In this document: in pieces, positions 12,117-24,108 of the stretch | Position numbering within the stretch: the stretch's first letter is position 1 | Layout: each line of letters opens with the position of its first letter | Origin: Hypomesus transpacificus | Taxonomy: Eukaryota > Chordata > Actinopteri > Osmeriformes > Osmeridae | Length of the DNA: 64,000 bases | Assembly (NCBI RefSeq): GCF_021917145.1 | Contig: NC_061077.1 | Span: 11,354,623-11,418,622, forward strand | Direction of reading: 5' to 3' | The notes under the pieces: generated by a model | Told to the model about the DNA's origin: nothing | What the model saw: only the letters and a program-made list of their open reading frames with translations | The model's database searches: none | Program-made: the position numbers and the translations under genes

Positions 12117-13192
12117 GGGTCTCATTAATAAACGCTGCGTACGCACAAATCGGGGCGAAAATGTGCGTACGCCGCTTCCCCGCAAAGGTTCTGATTTATA
12201 AAAAACTAACTTGACGGGAGAATGTGCGGTCCTCCACGCAAACTCTGACCCATGCGTAGGCCTACGCACAATTTGGAGACAGTGGGAATTGGTGACGCAG
12301 ATGACCGTACTGTCAAACTGCAGAAAGTAAATGTGGGAAGAACGATTAGGCTTACTCGTAATATTTATATATTTTGTTTTCCTCACACAAGTTTTTTAAA
12401 CTCCATTTAATCATTATCATGGAGATTAAATCCAGCAGTGTTATTTCTGCTTGTAGGCCTACTAAGTGATAATTGTTCCTTGTACAATCCAACTCAAATT
12501 TTAAATCAAAATTCAGCGCTGTCTCACCATCAGATTGTCCACTACGAAAGGGAGTGCAGGAGGGGGAGATGCCCCGACTGCATGGAATACAAGATAACAT
12601 CACATATCCTACCTTTAGATAACTGCAGAACACAGTGTATAACTAAATATATGTATTTAATACTGTGCAAATATCCTCACCCATATGTCAAAAACGTCTT
12701 GAAATACAGTCGTTAAGCTCCGGCGAAATCGCTATACTCTACGTCCTCGTTATCAGTACAGACTTTAATAGACTACTGTTCATAACAAAACGCTTTTGTT
12801 TTCAAATTGTTTTCTATCCCTAACCCTTGCTATTTCGACTCGAGATATCACTGGCACAGTTGACGCCAGTCGCACTGTTTTTTTTTTTTAATTATTGGTG
12901 ATCCACCGGGCAGCAAATAATGTTGTTTTTGGGCCTAACAGTGTCTGAGAAGTTGCGCTTTTTAGTTTTTTTCCCCACCAGTCGCCATGATTCACCGAAC
13001 AATCGCATGTCAGGGTCATTAATATACTGGATTAGCATTAATGATGTGCTTTGCATTGACCATTTAAAAATGGGCGTGTTCAGTGCGGGATAAAATGGTG
13101 ATTCAGGTACGCACACTTGTGGGTAATCTAGTTTTTGGGCGTTCGTACACTTTTAGTAAGAATCATATGAACAGTTTTATAAATGAGACGCC
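12117..13192. mobile_element. Decayed DNA transposon, PIF/Harbinger-like
   Basis: The left end (GTCTCATTAATAAACGC) and the reverse complement of the right end (GTCTCATTTATAAAAC) form short imperfect terminal inverted repeats about 1.08 kb apart. Both subterminal parts contain GCGTACGCAC-type words (12137-12175, about 12256-12270, 13108-13118). On the minus strand near 12.95-13.0 kb the words MATGG and KKTKKRNFSD, in different frames, resemble the start of the Myb/SANT-like protein of Harbinger elements, followed by decay. Clear target duplications are not visible. The class is inferred and modest in certainty; that it is a repeat is more secure. Confidence 0.5.
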
Positions 13193-13269
13193 AGAGCTGG
13201 GGTCTGGGAACTCAGAGCTTTTTTGGAACTGCTGCAGCTTTGGAAATCGGAATGAGGGTGGTAGTAGGG

Positions 13270-13345
13270 TCTCTCTGTGTGTGTGTGTGTGTGTGTGTAT
13301 GTGGGAGGGGGGGGGAGGGGGTGGATGGGGGAGAGTGTAAACAGC
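13270..13345. repeat. (GT)n and G-rich tract
   Basis: GT run at about 13276-13300, then several runs of G to 13333 with short spacers, suitable for a G-quadruplex on the plus strand. Confidence 0.85.
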
Positions 13346-13649
13346 ATGAAATCTAGGTAAGGAATCCGGTATAAACAAAGCAGGGAGATCAGAGCAAGGG
13401 AGGGTGATGAACTGCTGAACCGAGGCACAATGTCGGTCTCTGGGCACTGGGGGGCACTAAGGGGTGGCACTGTGCCCAGCAGAGAGAGCGAAATACTTCT
13501 CCACATGCACAAAAACTCACTCATATACACACAGCACAAAGTAAGTCTGACACACACAAATGTACATGCCAAAAGCCTACACACACACTCCTACACACAC
13601 GCTCCTACACACATCTTGGAGATGCTAACCCCCGCTCCTTCCACCCCCC

Positions 13650-13652
<3 letters not shown>

Positions 13653-13721
<69 letters not shown>
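13653..13721. repeat. (TC)n microsatellite
   Basis: About 69 bp of nearly perfect TC. Confidence 0.95.
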
Positions 13722-13723
<2 letters not shown>

Positions 13724-13854
13724 TTTTTCTTTCTGGCTCCTTCTCTTTCAACAGAGCCAGTTAATTACACCCTACTGCTGCAGGCAGCTTCAAACCACCA
13801 CTAATTTAGAGTTCCATTACAGTAAACTGTTCCACATGTGCAGCCAGGGCCCCA

Positions 13855-13965
13855 ACCAGGCAGGCAGGCAGGCACACAGACAGAAAGACAGACAGACAGG
13901 CAGATAGACAAATAGACAGACAGACAGGCAGGCACACAAACAGACCGACAGACAGGCAGGCAGGT
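13855..13965. repeat. (GGCA)/(GACA)n microsatellite
   Basis: Interspersed GGCA and GACA/AGAC units. One of four GACA-type arrays between 1.6 and 15.6 kb. Confidence 0.9.
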
Positions 13966-14572
13966 CAGCCAAGTATGTTGGAGTTTCATTTCAGGAAGAA
14001 GCAACTAGTTATCCAGTAAAAGTCCCCCAGCCATTCGTCCTGCCAGCACCACAGGGTCACCCGGCCATCTCTCTGTCCTCTCTCGCCGTCTCTCCATCTC
14101 TCTCTGTCTAGCAGCCTCCCCCCTGCGCCCCCACCCTCTCTCCCTCCCAGTCTGGTTCTCATCCTCTGTCCTCTCCGCTGGGTCCAAACCCATCTCTTTC
14201 TACCCCTCCCGCCAACCCCCTCATGACTATGCCCTTGAACTCCTTCATCTCCTCACTTCCATCCCTCCTTCCATCCATCTTTCCTCTACCCATGCGTGTC
14301 CCCCTTATGGTTGCTCATACAGCTATTAGCCTGACCCTGTGGAGCAGTTTCATAGTGTGGCCAACACACAAGAACATCACTAAAGATTTCACAGTGGGCC
14401 TAATAGGAGATGAGGTCCAGACTGGAAAAACAGAAGAGACCCATAATCTGTGGGTGGGGGGGGAGTGTTGTGCATATGAGCATGTGTTTGTGTGTGTTTG
14501 GCCAGAAGTTGCCCTGTTTGGGTCTCTGCCTCATGCACCGGGCCCAGACCCATAAAGCCAGTGTGCTCTGCT

Positions 14573-14685
14573 CTGGAGAGAGAGCGAGACGGAGAGACAA
14601 AAAGAAAGAGAGAAAAAGCTTGCGTGTGTGTGTGTGAGAAAGAAAGAGAAAGAGAAAGAGAAAGAGAGAGAGAGAGAGAGAGAGG
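14573..14685. repeat. GA-rich microsatellite
   Basis: GAGA and AAAGAG units split by a short GT run at about 14622-14634. Confidence 0.9.
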
Positions 14686-15444
14686 GCATCCCTTAAGCCA
14701 TGTGCAGCACATATTCCCAGAGAAAGTCTGGAGGAGACAGAAACAGCACCACATCCATTCATCCATGTGAGTCTTCCTGCAGTCCCCCCCCCCCCCTTAC
14801 ACACACACACACAGCCTCAGCCAGGCTGAGAAAACCAGAGCCCGGAGATCAGTCAGTAGGGGCTGAAGAGTAGTTCTGCCTCGGCTTCTATAAGTATGTC
14901 GCTGAGGAGGAGATGTGTGAGTGGTACAGTGAGAGAGAACCAAAGAAAAGGTAGAGCGACAGAGAGAACGAGAAAGAAAGACAGCAAGGAAGGAAGGAAG
15001 AAAGAAAGAAACGTGATAAAAGCAAGTGTCACACTACCCCTTTAAACCCCGGACAACTCACTTTTAAAGAGAAACACACTGAAAATGGATCCCTTCTCCG
15101 TCCCTTCTCCTTTACCCAAACACTATAATGAATTAATAAAAGCGAGTTGGCGCCAGCGATTTTTAATGAGTCACATCAGCCTGCCAGCCTTTTTACAGAG
15201 CCATTCTGTGTTTTTATGTCAGGCCTGTTGGGTCTTGTGGTAGGCTGGGTCTGCTTGGCCCAGCGGTTTGGGGGCTATAAGGGGAGATGGGGATTTTGGA
15301 GTGACCTCATCAAACCCCCCCACCCCCCCTTACCCTACCCAGTCCCAGCCAAAACGGGCATGGATGGCCTTCCCACTTCTCCTGGGCCTGGGGGTGCACA
15401 GGAGGCAGCAGGCCAGCAGCCAGGCAAGAAGGCTGGCAGGCGGG

Positions 15445-15450
15445 TATACT

Positions 15451-15510
<60 letters not shown>

Positions 15511-15595
15511 CGGACAGACAGACAGACAGACACATGCAGGCAGACAGACACGGACAGACAGACAGAGGCAGACAGACGGGCAGGCAAGCAGGCAA
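15445..15595. repeat. (GACA)n microsatellite
   Basis: Pure GACA for about 60 bp (15450-15510), then GACA with CGGACA, CATGCAGG and GGCA interruptions. The open frames across it in several phases are not genes. Confidence 0.95.
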
Positions 15596-16032
15596 AACAG
15601 CCAGTCATGGGTGGGATGTGCTCCAAAATTGGGGACTTTCCATGTGTCCTTAAGAGGTGCACTGTAGCATTTTGGTTCTAGCTCTGTGTAAACATTGAAG
15701 AGCCAGACCGCTTCATGAGCGTTTAACAAGTCTGATTAGTTACATTTGACATAATCCACCGATCTAATCTTGAGCAATGCCATGCAGCAAATGAAATCAA
15801 TCTGGCCTGTGATTTTGAAGCTTTTCAAAAACGTACACGATGAGGCAAGTCTGCAAAGGGGGAGGGGGGGGGAAGAAAGAGAGATTGAACTTGACAAGTT
15901 GTTCTTGTTTGGTGGAGTGAAGTGAGTGAGAAAGAGATAGGGAGGGTGAAAAAGGAGAGAGACAAACAGAAAAACGAGAGAGAACCAGAGAAAGCGAGGG
16001 AGGGAAAGGGAAGCAAAGGAGCGAGGCAGGGA

Positions 16033-16037
16033 AAATG

Positions 16038-16123
<86 letters not shown>
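16033..16123. repeat. (GA)n microsatellite
   Basis: About 85 bp of pure GA within a wider purine-rich stretch starting near 15850. Confidence 0.95.
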
Positions 16124-16125
<2 letters not shown>

Positions 16126-19100
16126 AGTGTTCCCACAGATTGAATGTCCGTCAAACAAAGAGTATCAAATCCCTCTGTGAGCAAAACAACAATTGTGCCT
16201 CAACTAAAGTGACGGAGGCCCTCTGGCTACGTGTGAGCGACTGCTGCAGTGAAACATAACAAATAAATCACGGCATCACAGGAAGCTGGGAGCCGTGCAC
16301 ACAGGACCACAGTGCTGGGGTTCAACTTGGCCATAGAAGCCAGCCCTGATTAGTTTTGTTTTGCCATATCTACCCTACTACTTGTAATTGCCTTTTTTGT
16401 TATGAACTTCCTTTATTTGTTATGGGTATATCCCATGCTGCTGTAATGTTGCAATTTCACCTCAGGGATTCAGTTATATATGTCTGTCTGTCTGTTTACT
16501 ATATCTATTAACGGTATCTACTTTTCTGTTCTTTTCTTGAATGCATGAAGGCATGCAGTGCGGACTGGTTCACACATTGGTGTCATTAGACTAGGTTGAA
16601 CTACATCAAGTACACCCGAAGAAACAACACCATCTGTTTTTACTGCAAATGGACCTGTGGGCGAGTCAAAGAGACCAGAGAGCTTTTTTTGAAGTCTTTG
16701 TAAATCCTCAACCTTCTTCTGCCACCGAAAGAAAACCCCAGTCGTGGCAGAGAGACACCATCTGTCACTCAAACTGACAGAACAACAAGTCAAAACTTTA
16801 ACCCGAGAGGATTTAGCAAATCTTCAGTTCACAGCCTGGAGATAAGTGATCTGAGCCAACGCAGCCACCATTTATCCAGAGAAGCTGGGCTTGGCAGCGT
16901 CATCTAAACTTGGCTCTAATTTTCCATCTCAAACTTGCCTACTCCTGTCCATTGTTCTGCAAATAATCCACTCTTCTTATCCACAGCATCCAAACTGGGA
17001 GAGGATCGGAAACCCTGTCGGTTTAACTTGTCACGAAAACGATCTTTAGGCCAAACCTAAAATAAGTATGTTGGTTGGTTTTCTTGACACAGTTTAAGCC
17101 TATATTCAAAGACAAAACTAAAATATGGATATGGATCTTCTCACAGTTAGATATTGAAGCCCATTGCCAATATAGCATCAGCTCCTATAGGTCCCAGATT
17201 GGTGTCTTTTGGACCAAATTGCAAGGCAGATTTTGGTCCCTCATTTGGGTTCCACGTAAATGCCTGAGCTGTCCATGATCATATTTACCCTCTGTCGCTT
17301 TGATTCGAATGTTGCATCACTGCTAGAGTTGGGTATCTTTTGTGTATTTTTCCCTGATACTGGGGATAATAGGATGTTTTTTAATTGGTACCGGCGCCAA
17401 AAAAGTATCGCTTTGAGTACTCATGTCAGAAAAACAACAAAAAGACACACCCAATCCTCTTGTTCACTGCTATTAGTCTTAGATTAGGCAATCTGGGAAT
17501 ACATAGTGTCATGGCTCACTTGATTTAGAGGTAGGGTACAAATCTGAACCAGACCAAGTCACTGTGGTCGATCACAAGACAGAAACTCATGAACTAACAA
17601 GAGGGTGAGAGAGGGAGAGAGACAATGGGAACATCCTTTTTGAGAAAGAGTTCTTAAACCCGGAGGCAGTTGTTGGCATGAGGAAAACACGGAGGCTGTG
17701 AAACAGATATATGGTCAACACAGGGTTTTATGAGGAGAGATAAACTTGACAGCTCAGTCTTTTTCTACCCTGCCCCTTGTTAATGCTTCTCAGGCACTAT
17801 TGACAGACGATCCACCCCCTCTAAACAGTCCCACATTCCACCTCTTTTAAACGTGTTTGACGCCTTTGCCTTCACCTGGCAACACACATGCATATTTGCC
17901 TATGACAACAATGCCATGATAACTACTGCCTTTGAATATCTCATGTGTCATTCACCCAGCTATTGTATCTGGATGTGTCATTAAGGGGACACCATTAGAC
18001 ATGTTTGTTTTGAAAGTCGTAAATCAAACCCATCACCAGAAAAGCCCTGACTGAAATGTTGCTTTCTATTTTGGAACGCGTTGTGTCAGCGGAAAAAAAA
18101 GAAAATGGAAGGACTGAGAATTGGCACACACACACAAACACACATACATGAAGACATAAAGCAACTGTGACAAGATGAAGTCACTCTGACAGCTCCTTTC
18201 CATGATGTGGCAGGAGAGCTGCTTTGGATAGAAACAACATGGGGAGGAGAAGAGAAGAAACAACAGAGGAGAGGATGGGCACAATACAAGAGATGACAGC
18301 AGAGAGAGGATATAAATGGAGGGGTAGTGGGGCGGGTTGGCTGATGGAGCGGTAAGAGAACTGTGGTTATTGAAATTGTAGGATAGGGAATTTAGCAGCT
18401 GCACTACTAGAGCCATGTATTTAATACTGGAGATGCATTCAACATATCAAGTAACTGCCAAGATCCTGTGTTTGCGTGTGTGTGTGTGTGTGTGTGTGTG
18501 GTTGGGGGGGTGGCTGTATTTTGCTGAGTTGAGAGACTTAACAATCTGTTTCTGTGTGAAAGGCAATGCATAATGGATGGGTGTCAGTATCTATGCTTTT
18601 AGCCCGGGGAATCAAAGCAGCAATCCAAGACAAGCAAACACACACATTACTTGGCTTTAAGCCCAGTCACACACAAACGCATACACACACACGCACAGCT
18701 CTGAAGCCCTGTACGTACATATGAAGGTCAATGACACACACACATAGATGTAGAATATGTGCAAAAAAAATTTTTTATGAGGGCTGAAAGGAGGGTCCCA
18801 AAATGCATATCCACATGTGTTCAACCACGCACACCTGCACAGATAGACACAGGAAATAAGGTACAGATAGTTTCCTAATTACAGTGTGGTGATAGGGTGC
18901 CCCCCCCTCACCACCCTCCCAGTTCCCCTAAAACCACCTGTCTAACCCCTCCCAGCCACTTAGAACTTAATTGCTGCCGGGATTCCTGAAACAGACAGGA
19001 ATCAACAACTCCCAGATTTATGCCCTTAAGTAGAAAGATTCTGTGAATATGTTTTGTTCTGTAAACTTTCCAGTAGAGCCTATAGATTTATGAGAAAATT

Positions 19101-19861
19101 CATTCTTTCAATGTCAACAGTATTTTCCAAGCAGCGTATTTCAAACATCACTGAACGACTAAAGCTATCTTCCTACTCAAAATGTGTAGTTATTTACGTG
19201 TGTTATTTATTGTTATAAAACCCAAACGCTGGTGCGTTTCAAAAGAGTATTTGTCACTCCCCAACACCAAAACATGTTTTGCCATTTTTAAAACATTTTG
19301 TTTTGAATGAGAAACACATTCTTCTCATTTGTAGTAATTAAACCATAATTTCAATCTTGATTTTTTCTAAATCCCATCTGCTCCAAACTGTGATTTAGAG
19401 CCACCCCCTGTCAAATTCCTAACTTCAATGTAGCATAATGTGCAACAGGCACTCCAGCAAGCCATACTCTTTGTGTACGTGTCTCTCCATGGAAAAATAC
19501 TCCTGGGTGGAGCACTGATTGAGAAAAGAGAGGCAAAAGAGGGAGAAAAGAGGGAGAAGACAGAGGAATAGTAGAAGAGAGGGTGACGATCTGCAGTCTC
19601 TACCACACCAGATGTCCTAGACTCGCTCAGAATGACAATGAGAGCAGATGACAGGAACACACTGAGGTCCTGGGAGCTAGGAGCAGGCTTCCTTCTCCCT
19701 GCCTGCCGGCTGTTTCAAACACCTTTCATTGGGCTCTCAGTTCGTACATACTCATGTCAGGCTGGCTGAGAGAGTGAGGACGAGGAGCACAGGTGCAGCG
19801 GAGCCGAGGAGGAGGCTGACGGGATGCCTGTACCTGGACGAGCTCGGCTGGACAGCTTCTA

Positions 19862-20040
19862 ATACACACACACACACACACATACTGCAATACACAAGCA
19901 CACAAACAGACACACAAAAGACACACTCTGAACCAGAAAAATGGGCAAACACACACCACACAAACATGGACACACACAGAAACGCACACGACCACAAACA
20001 CGAACACGCACACGCACATACACACACACACGCATCATTA
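19862..20040. repeat. Imperfect (CA)n region
   Basis: CA-rich with CACG and CAAA variants. The overlapping Cys/Val open frames on the minus strand are shadows of the repeat. Confidence 0.85.
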
Positions 20041-21144
20041 ACAAAACCTTGAGAACAAAAAGGACCAAATGGACCCCAGCCAGATGTTTGATTCATCTCC
20101 TGTGTAGACATTGTGCGTCACTCAAGGTGTTGTCCTACCTGTTTATGCATGTGGAGCCACAACAAGAGGAACCAGTTAGCCAGGAGGGCAGGCGCCAGGC
20201 AGACAGCACACTGTGTAAGCGTCACCTACACTCCAAGGTATGATAGCTGCTCCAATAAACTAACATCTAAGGCCAGATCGAGTGGCACACCTCACCCCCA
20301 TTGGACTTAGACTGAGCTGTTTTGAAGGAAGAAAAAACAATGCCTGGCTGCTCCCAGCGCGGGGGGGCTCTAAGGACGGAAAAAGAGGGTCATGGATGGG
20401 TCCCTTTGACGTGCAAACACACTCACTCACATCCCCGCATGTGCAGGCACACATACCCTCACACACGCGCGTGCAGACAAACAGTGGTGAGCGTGTATGC
20501 CATCACACAGGCACACATGCTAACAATAAAAGCATTAGTGACTGAGCCACTCACCAAACAGTCACTAACTAGAGCACGCTAGTGCACACACTCACACACC
20601 ATCAGAATGCACATACCGGTGTCTGATGATACATACACACACATAATCACTAACCCTACAAAGTAGAAGTACACCCTCAACAAAACAAACATCATACACA
20701 TGGGCAGGCAACAATGAATAATGAATCAAACGTATTTAGAAGCCTGGACTTTTGAAAACACAAACCTGGTTCACTCCATAGAAATATGATCAGTTCTCTC
20801 CATGTGTCTTATCACCAACGCTCAATCTCTGTCTCAAATTAAAGTTGTTGACACAGTTTTCTAAACTCTAAAAGCTCCACCAAAAGCGATCTCTTTCTCT
20901 TTCTTTCTTTGATACCAACTTACTCTCTGAAGGCAAAAACGATAGGACAAGTGTGAAAGGAAAGCTATTGTTGTTTAAAAGGTTTCCCGGACGTACTCAC
21001 CCTTTCTTTGCTGTTGTGACAGACGGATAAATGAAGTGCTTGGCCAAAAAGGGTTGATAAGCAGATTCAGCAGAGGAGTGGAAGGAGAAGAGGAGATTTG
21101 TGTACGTTCATCAGTTCCTTTGACAGCAAAGACAGAGCAGCAAC

Positions 21145-21375
21145 TAGTCTCTCTCTCTCTCACACGCACTCCCTCTCTCTACCTTCTCTCTCTCACCCCT
21201 CCTCTTTCTCTTCCTCCTCTTTCATGAGCAACTCCCTCTCTCCTCCCACCCTGGCTTATACACACACACTCATTACTTCTCTCCTTCCACTCCCTCACCC
21301 CTCCTTTTTCTTTGCCCAGTCTCTCTCTCTCTCTCTTCCCTCTTCTTCTTCCTCTCTCTCCCTCTCCTCTCTCTC
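21145..21375. repeat. TC-rich low-complexity stretch
   Basis: Pyrimidine-rich plus strand with short TC runs and one CA patch (21260-21270). Confidence 0.85.
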
Positions 21376-24108
21376 AAAATAAAAAAAAAGAGTCCAGGCA
21401 CACACTCTCTCATCCTGTCTCTCACTAAGAAATAATTATGCTCTTTGATTCAAAAAGCAAGCCTGTGTCACGTGACCTGACACTTCAAATATACAGCACA
21501 TTTTTTCACCAGCCACAGAATGCCTGGAGGGAAGGGAGAAGGGGGTCCACAGAGCTGAAGTTTCTGTTTTTAATTCCCCGTTTCTCTTCTCTCTCTGAAT
21601 TCTCCCCTTTCTTCCTCCGTGTTCTCAGATTTGGAGTCATGGTCGTTTTTGCAGTGTTTGTACGTGCTCTGAAATGGTTAGACGCAGAGAATGGAGTAGA
21701 GCCCAAAGCATGGAATTAATCCACATTTTCACGCCATGAAAAGTATTGATACAAATGGAATGCCATAGACCTTCCCCTCAGCATTCAGACAGCATAATAC
21801 AACTATTTATTCTTGAGTTCAGTTGTTTCCTTAAATGACCATGCCAGAATTGTCATCAAGAATTCAAACATTACTGGGAAGACCTGGTCGTAAAACTGTT
21901 ATTATACTAAACTCAAAGTAAGACTGGGCTGTTTCATGTACATGTTGGAAAACCCAAACCCTACGTTGCCCAAAGGGAAGAACATGCAGAACACCAGAAT
22001 CCCACCTTGAAAGAAGAACAGGATTTCAAACACTTGAAGAACATAGACAATTTCAGACATGGAGGGATTTTGCAGATACTAATCTACGTATACGTTTCCA
22101 TGAATCTGAACGCTCGCAGCCACTGTATAATCTCTTCAAGTCCCAACGCAGAGCGGTGGTGGTAGAGAGCTCCAGTGAGGGGGAAGTCCCCAGAGCTCTG
22201 GCAGAGGCACAGCAGCAGCAGTTTTGGGTGTGCCCCCAGACGTGCCCCTCTCTCCACATCAGCACATGTGTTTCAGATGTGTGCTTGTGTTTTGTTGAGC
22301 AGTTTGTGGTTCTGGGTGTGTGCCTGGTCTTCGTTTCTAGAGTGATCTTCTGAGGTTGTTGTTGGTTGTCGTGGGCACCCCCCAAAAACCTCAGGTGTCA
22401 CATTACAGGACACACCTTGATGGGTGGCACGACCTGACCTGAGGGAGAAGCACACTCCCTTGTTTGACTTCTCGTTCTGGTTTCAAAATGTGTAGGGTGA
22501 ACAAAAAGTTACCTTAGAATGTAATAGACTGTACTGTCTATTAACACACATCAACACATTAACATTAAATGCATTTCAACCGTTTGACATGCTTTAAAAA
22601 CATCTTCTTGATCATTAAATCCATGGGACCAAGTAGCGCGTGAAATTCCTAACTTTTCAGTCCTGTTTGGAGAGGCTGTAACTGGCCAGCTGTTTGTAGG
22701 GCTACAAACAACAGACGCCTTTTACAACAACAACGCCCTCTGTCACAGCCTGCATCACTGTGGCCGCAGTCCTTGACTCCATGTTTCCTTCCCCAGCGCT
22801 AACCCGGAGATGGTGGTGTGGCAGTGTTCCACCGACTCTGCATCACGGCTTCCAGATCAGATCAAGAGGCCTTTCTTTGGACCTCACAGATACGGGGATT
22901 CCGAGCCCCTTAATCTGTCAGCACGTAAACAAACATTGTGTGGGTGGTGTTGGCATTTTTCAACGTGATTTTCATTTCCACAACCTTCAATTCGTTTCCA
23001 CCCACACCCTGAAACCAACACACCCACCACAGCACACTGTACTGCATCCTACCACACCTCTACTCTTGCCTCCCCCCCCCCTTAAAAACAGAACAATTAA
23101 TCTCCAATTTTAAACTACAAATACATGACTTTACGCTACCGTCCTCTACTGTAGCAACACCAGAACCCTGTCACCTGTCCAAACATCTTCCTCTTCCGCT
23201 CACTAATCCACCCTATTAGCCAATGACAAGTGTCTCGTGCCACAGTCCTGACCCACCCTGACCTCAGTATGTCTTCTAATCTCATCATATCCTCCTCGCC
23301 AAACACAGCCCCATCGAAGCCATGCCCTCTCAGTCCTGCCCATATGCTGTCAGTGAATACAGGGCCATATGGCCAGCAATGCATGCTACTGAGATGACAG
23401 CAGGGCACAGGGGCTCCATTGTAAAACAGAACTTTGGTCTCAATGGACTCCTTTTATAAATAAAGTTAAATTACTTCAAATAAATCCCTGTACTTAAAAA
23501 ACAGACTGTTTTGGATCGGGTTTCTTTAGCAACAAAAGAAAAGTATTGGCGCAGTGAAAATGACCTTAAATAAGTTCCCAAATATTTCCACAGATACATA
23601 GCTATAGTTATTGGTGTGCCTCTTTGAAGTAGAAGGCCTAACACAGACATGTGTGTGAGTGATGTCAGTGAAAACCCCTGCACAGAGCTGTCTTCCAGTC
23701 CTCACACGGCGACAGGAAGTGTTCAAACCCCCTCAGCTGCACTGAGCTCCTAGATTGATCTTTATCACCGTACATGTACTATACTACACGTGTGTGGCTT
23801 CTGAGGATTAACCTGCTACTCAACAGGGCATTCAAAGCCAGTACTGTTGATTCAGTGCTGCAAAGTCAACAATTACTCTCAAATGTAATTAATAGCTCAG
23901 TAAATATTGTCAAGATGGAGATAAGCTGATCCTGCACAACCCATCTTGGCAATGTAAACATAATGGTTTTGCACGATGGATTTGAAATGGATGTCAAATA
24001 TATGACATGATGCAGTATAGTAGGATACAGTATTTACAGTGTGTTGTGTTGGGAGCATTATGATTATGGTAACGTTATGGTACCATATTATGGTAAAGTT
24101 ATGACATA

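Larger units (their letters stand above)
13193..24106. other. Intergenic
   Basis: No gene recognised. It holds microsatellites, a homeodomain-site-rich AT segment at 15120-15190, and a stretch near 17320-17430 (GTTGGGTATC, GGTACCGGCGCC) that may be the end of an old DNA transposon. The rest is unique-looking noncoding DNA. Confidence 0.65.

Noticed and set aside
16518..16793. 91-codon minus-strand frame with WQKKVEDLQRLQKKL
   Set aside because: It looks briefly coiled-coil-like, but there is no splice context, no recognisable family and no continuation. Could be chance.
17320..17430. GTTGGGTATC and GGTACCGGCGCC words resembling ends of teleost DNA transposons
   Set aside because: Only one possible end could be seen, without a matching inverted repeat or target duplication, so it is not called as an element.
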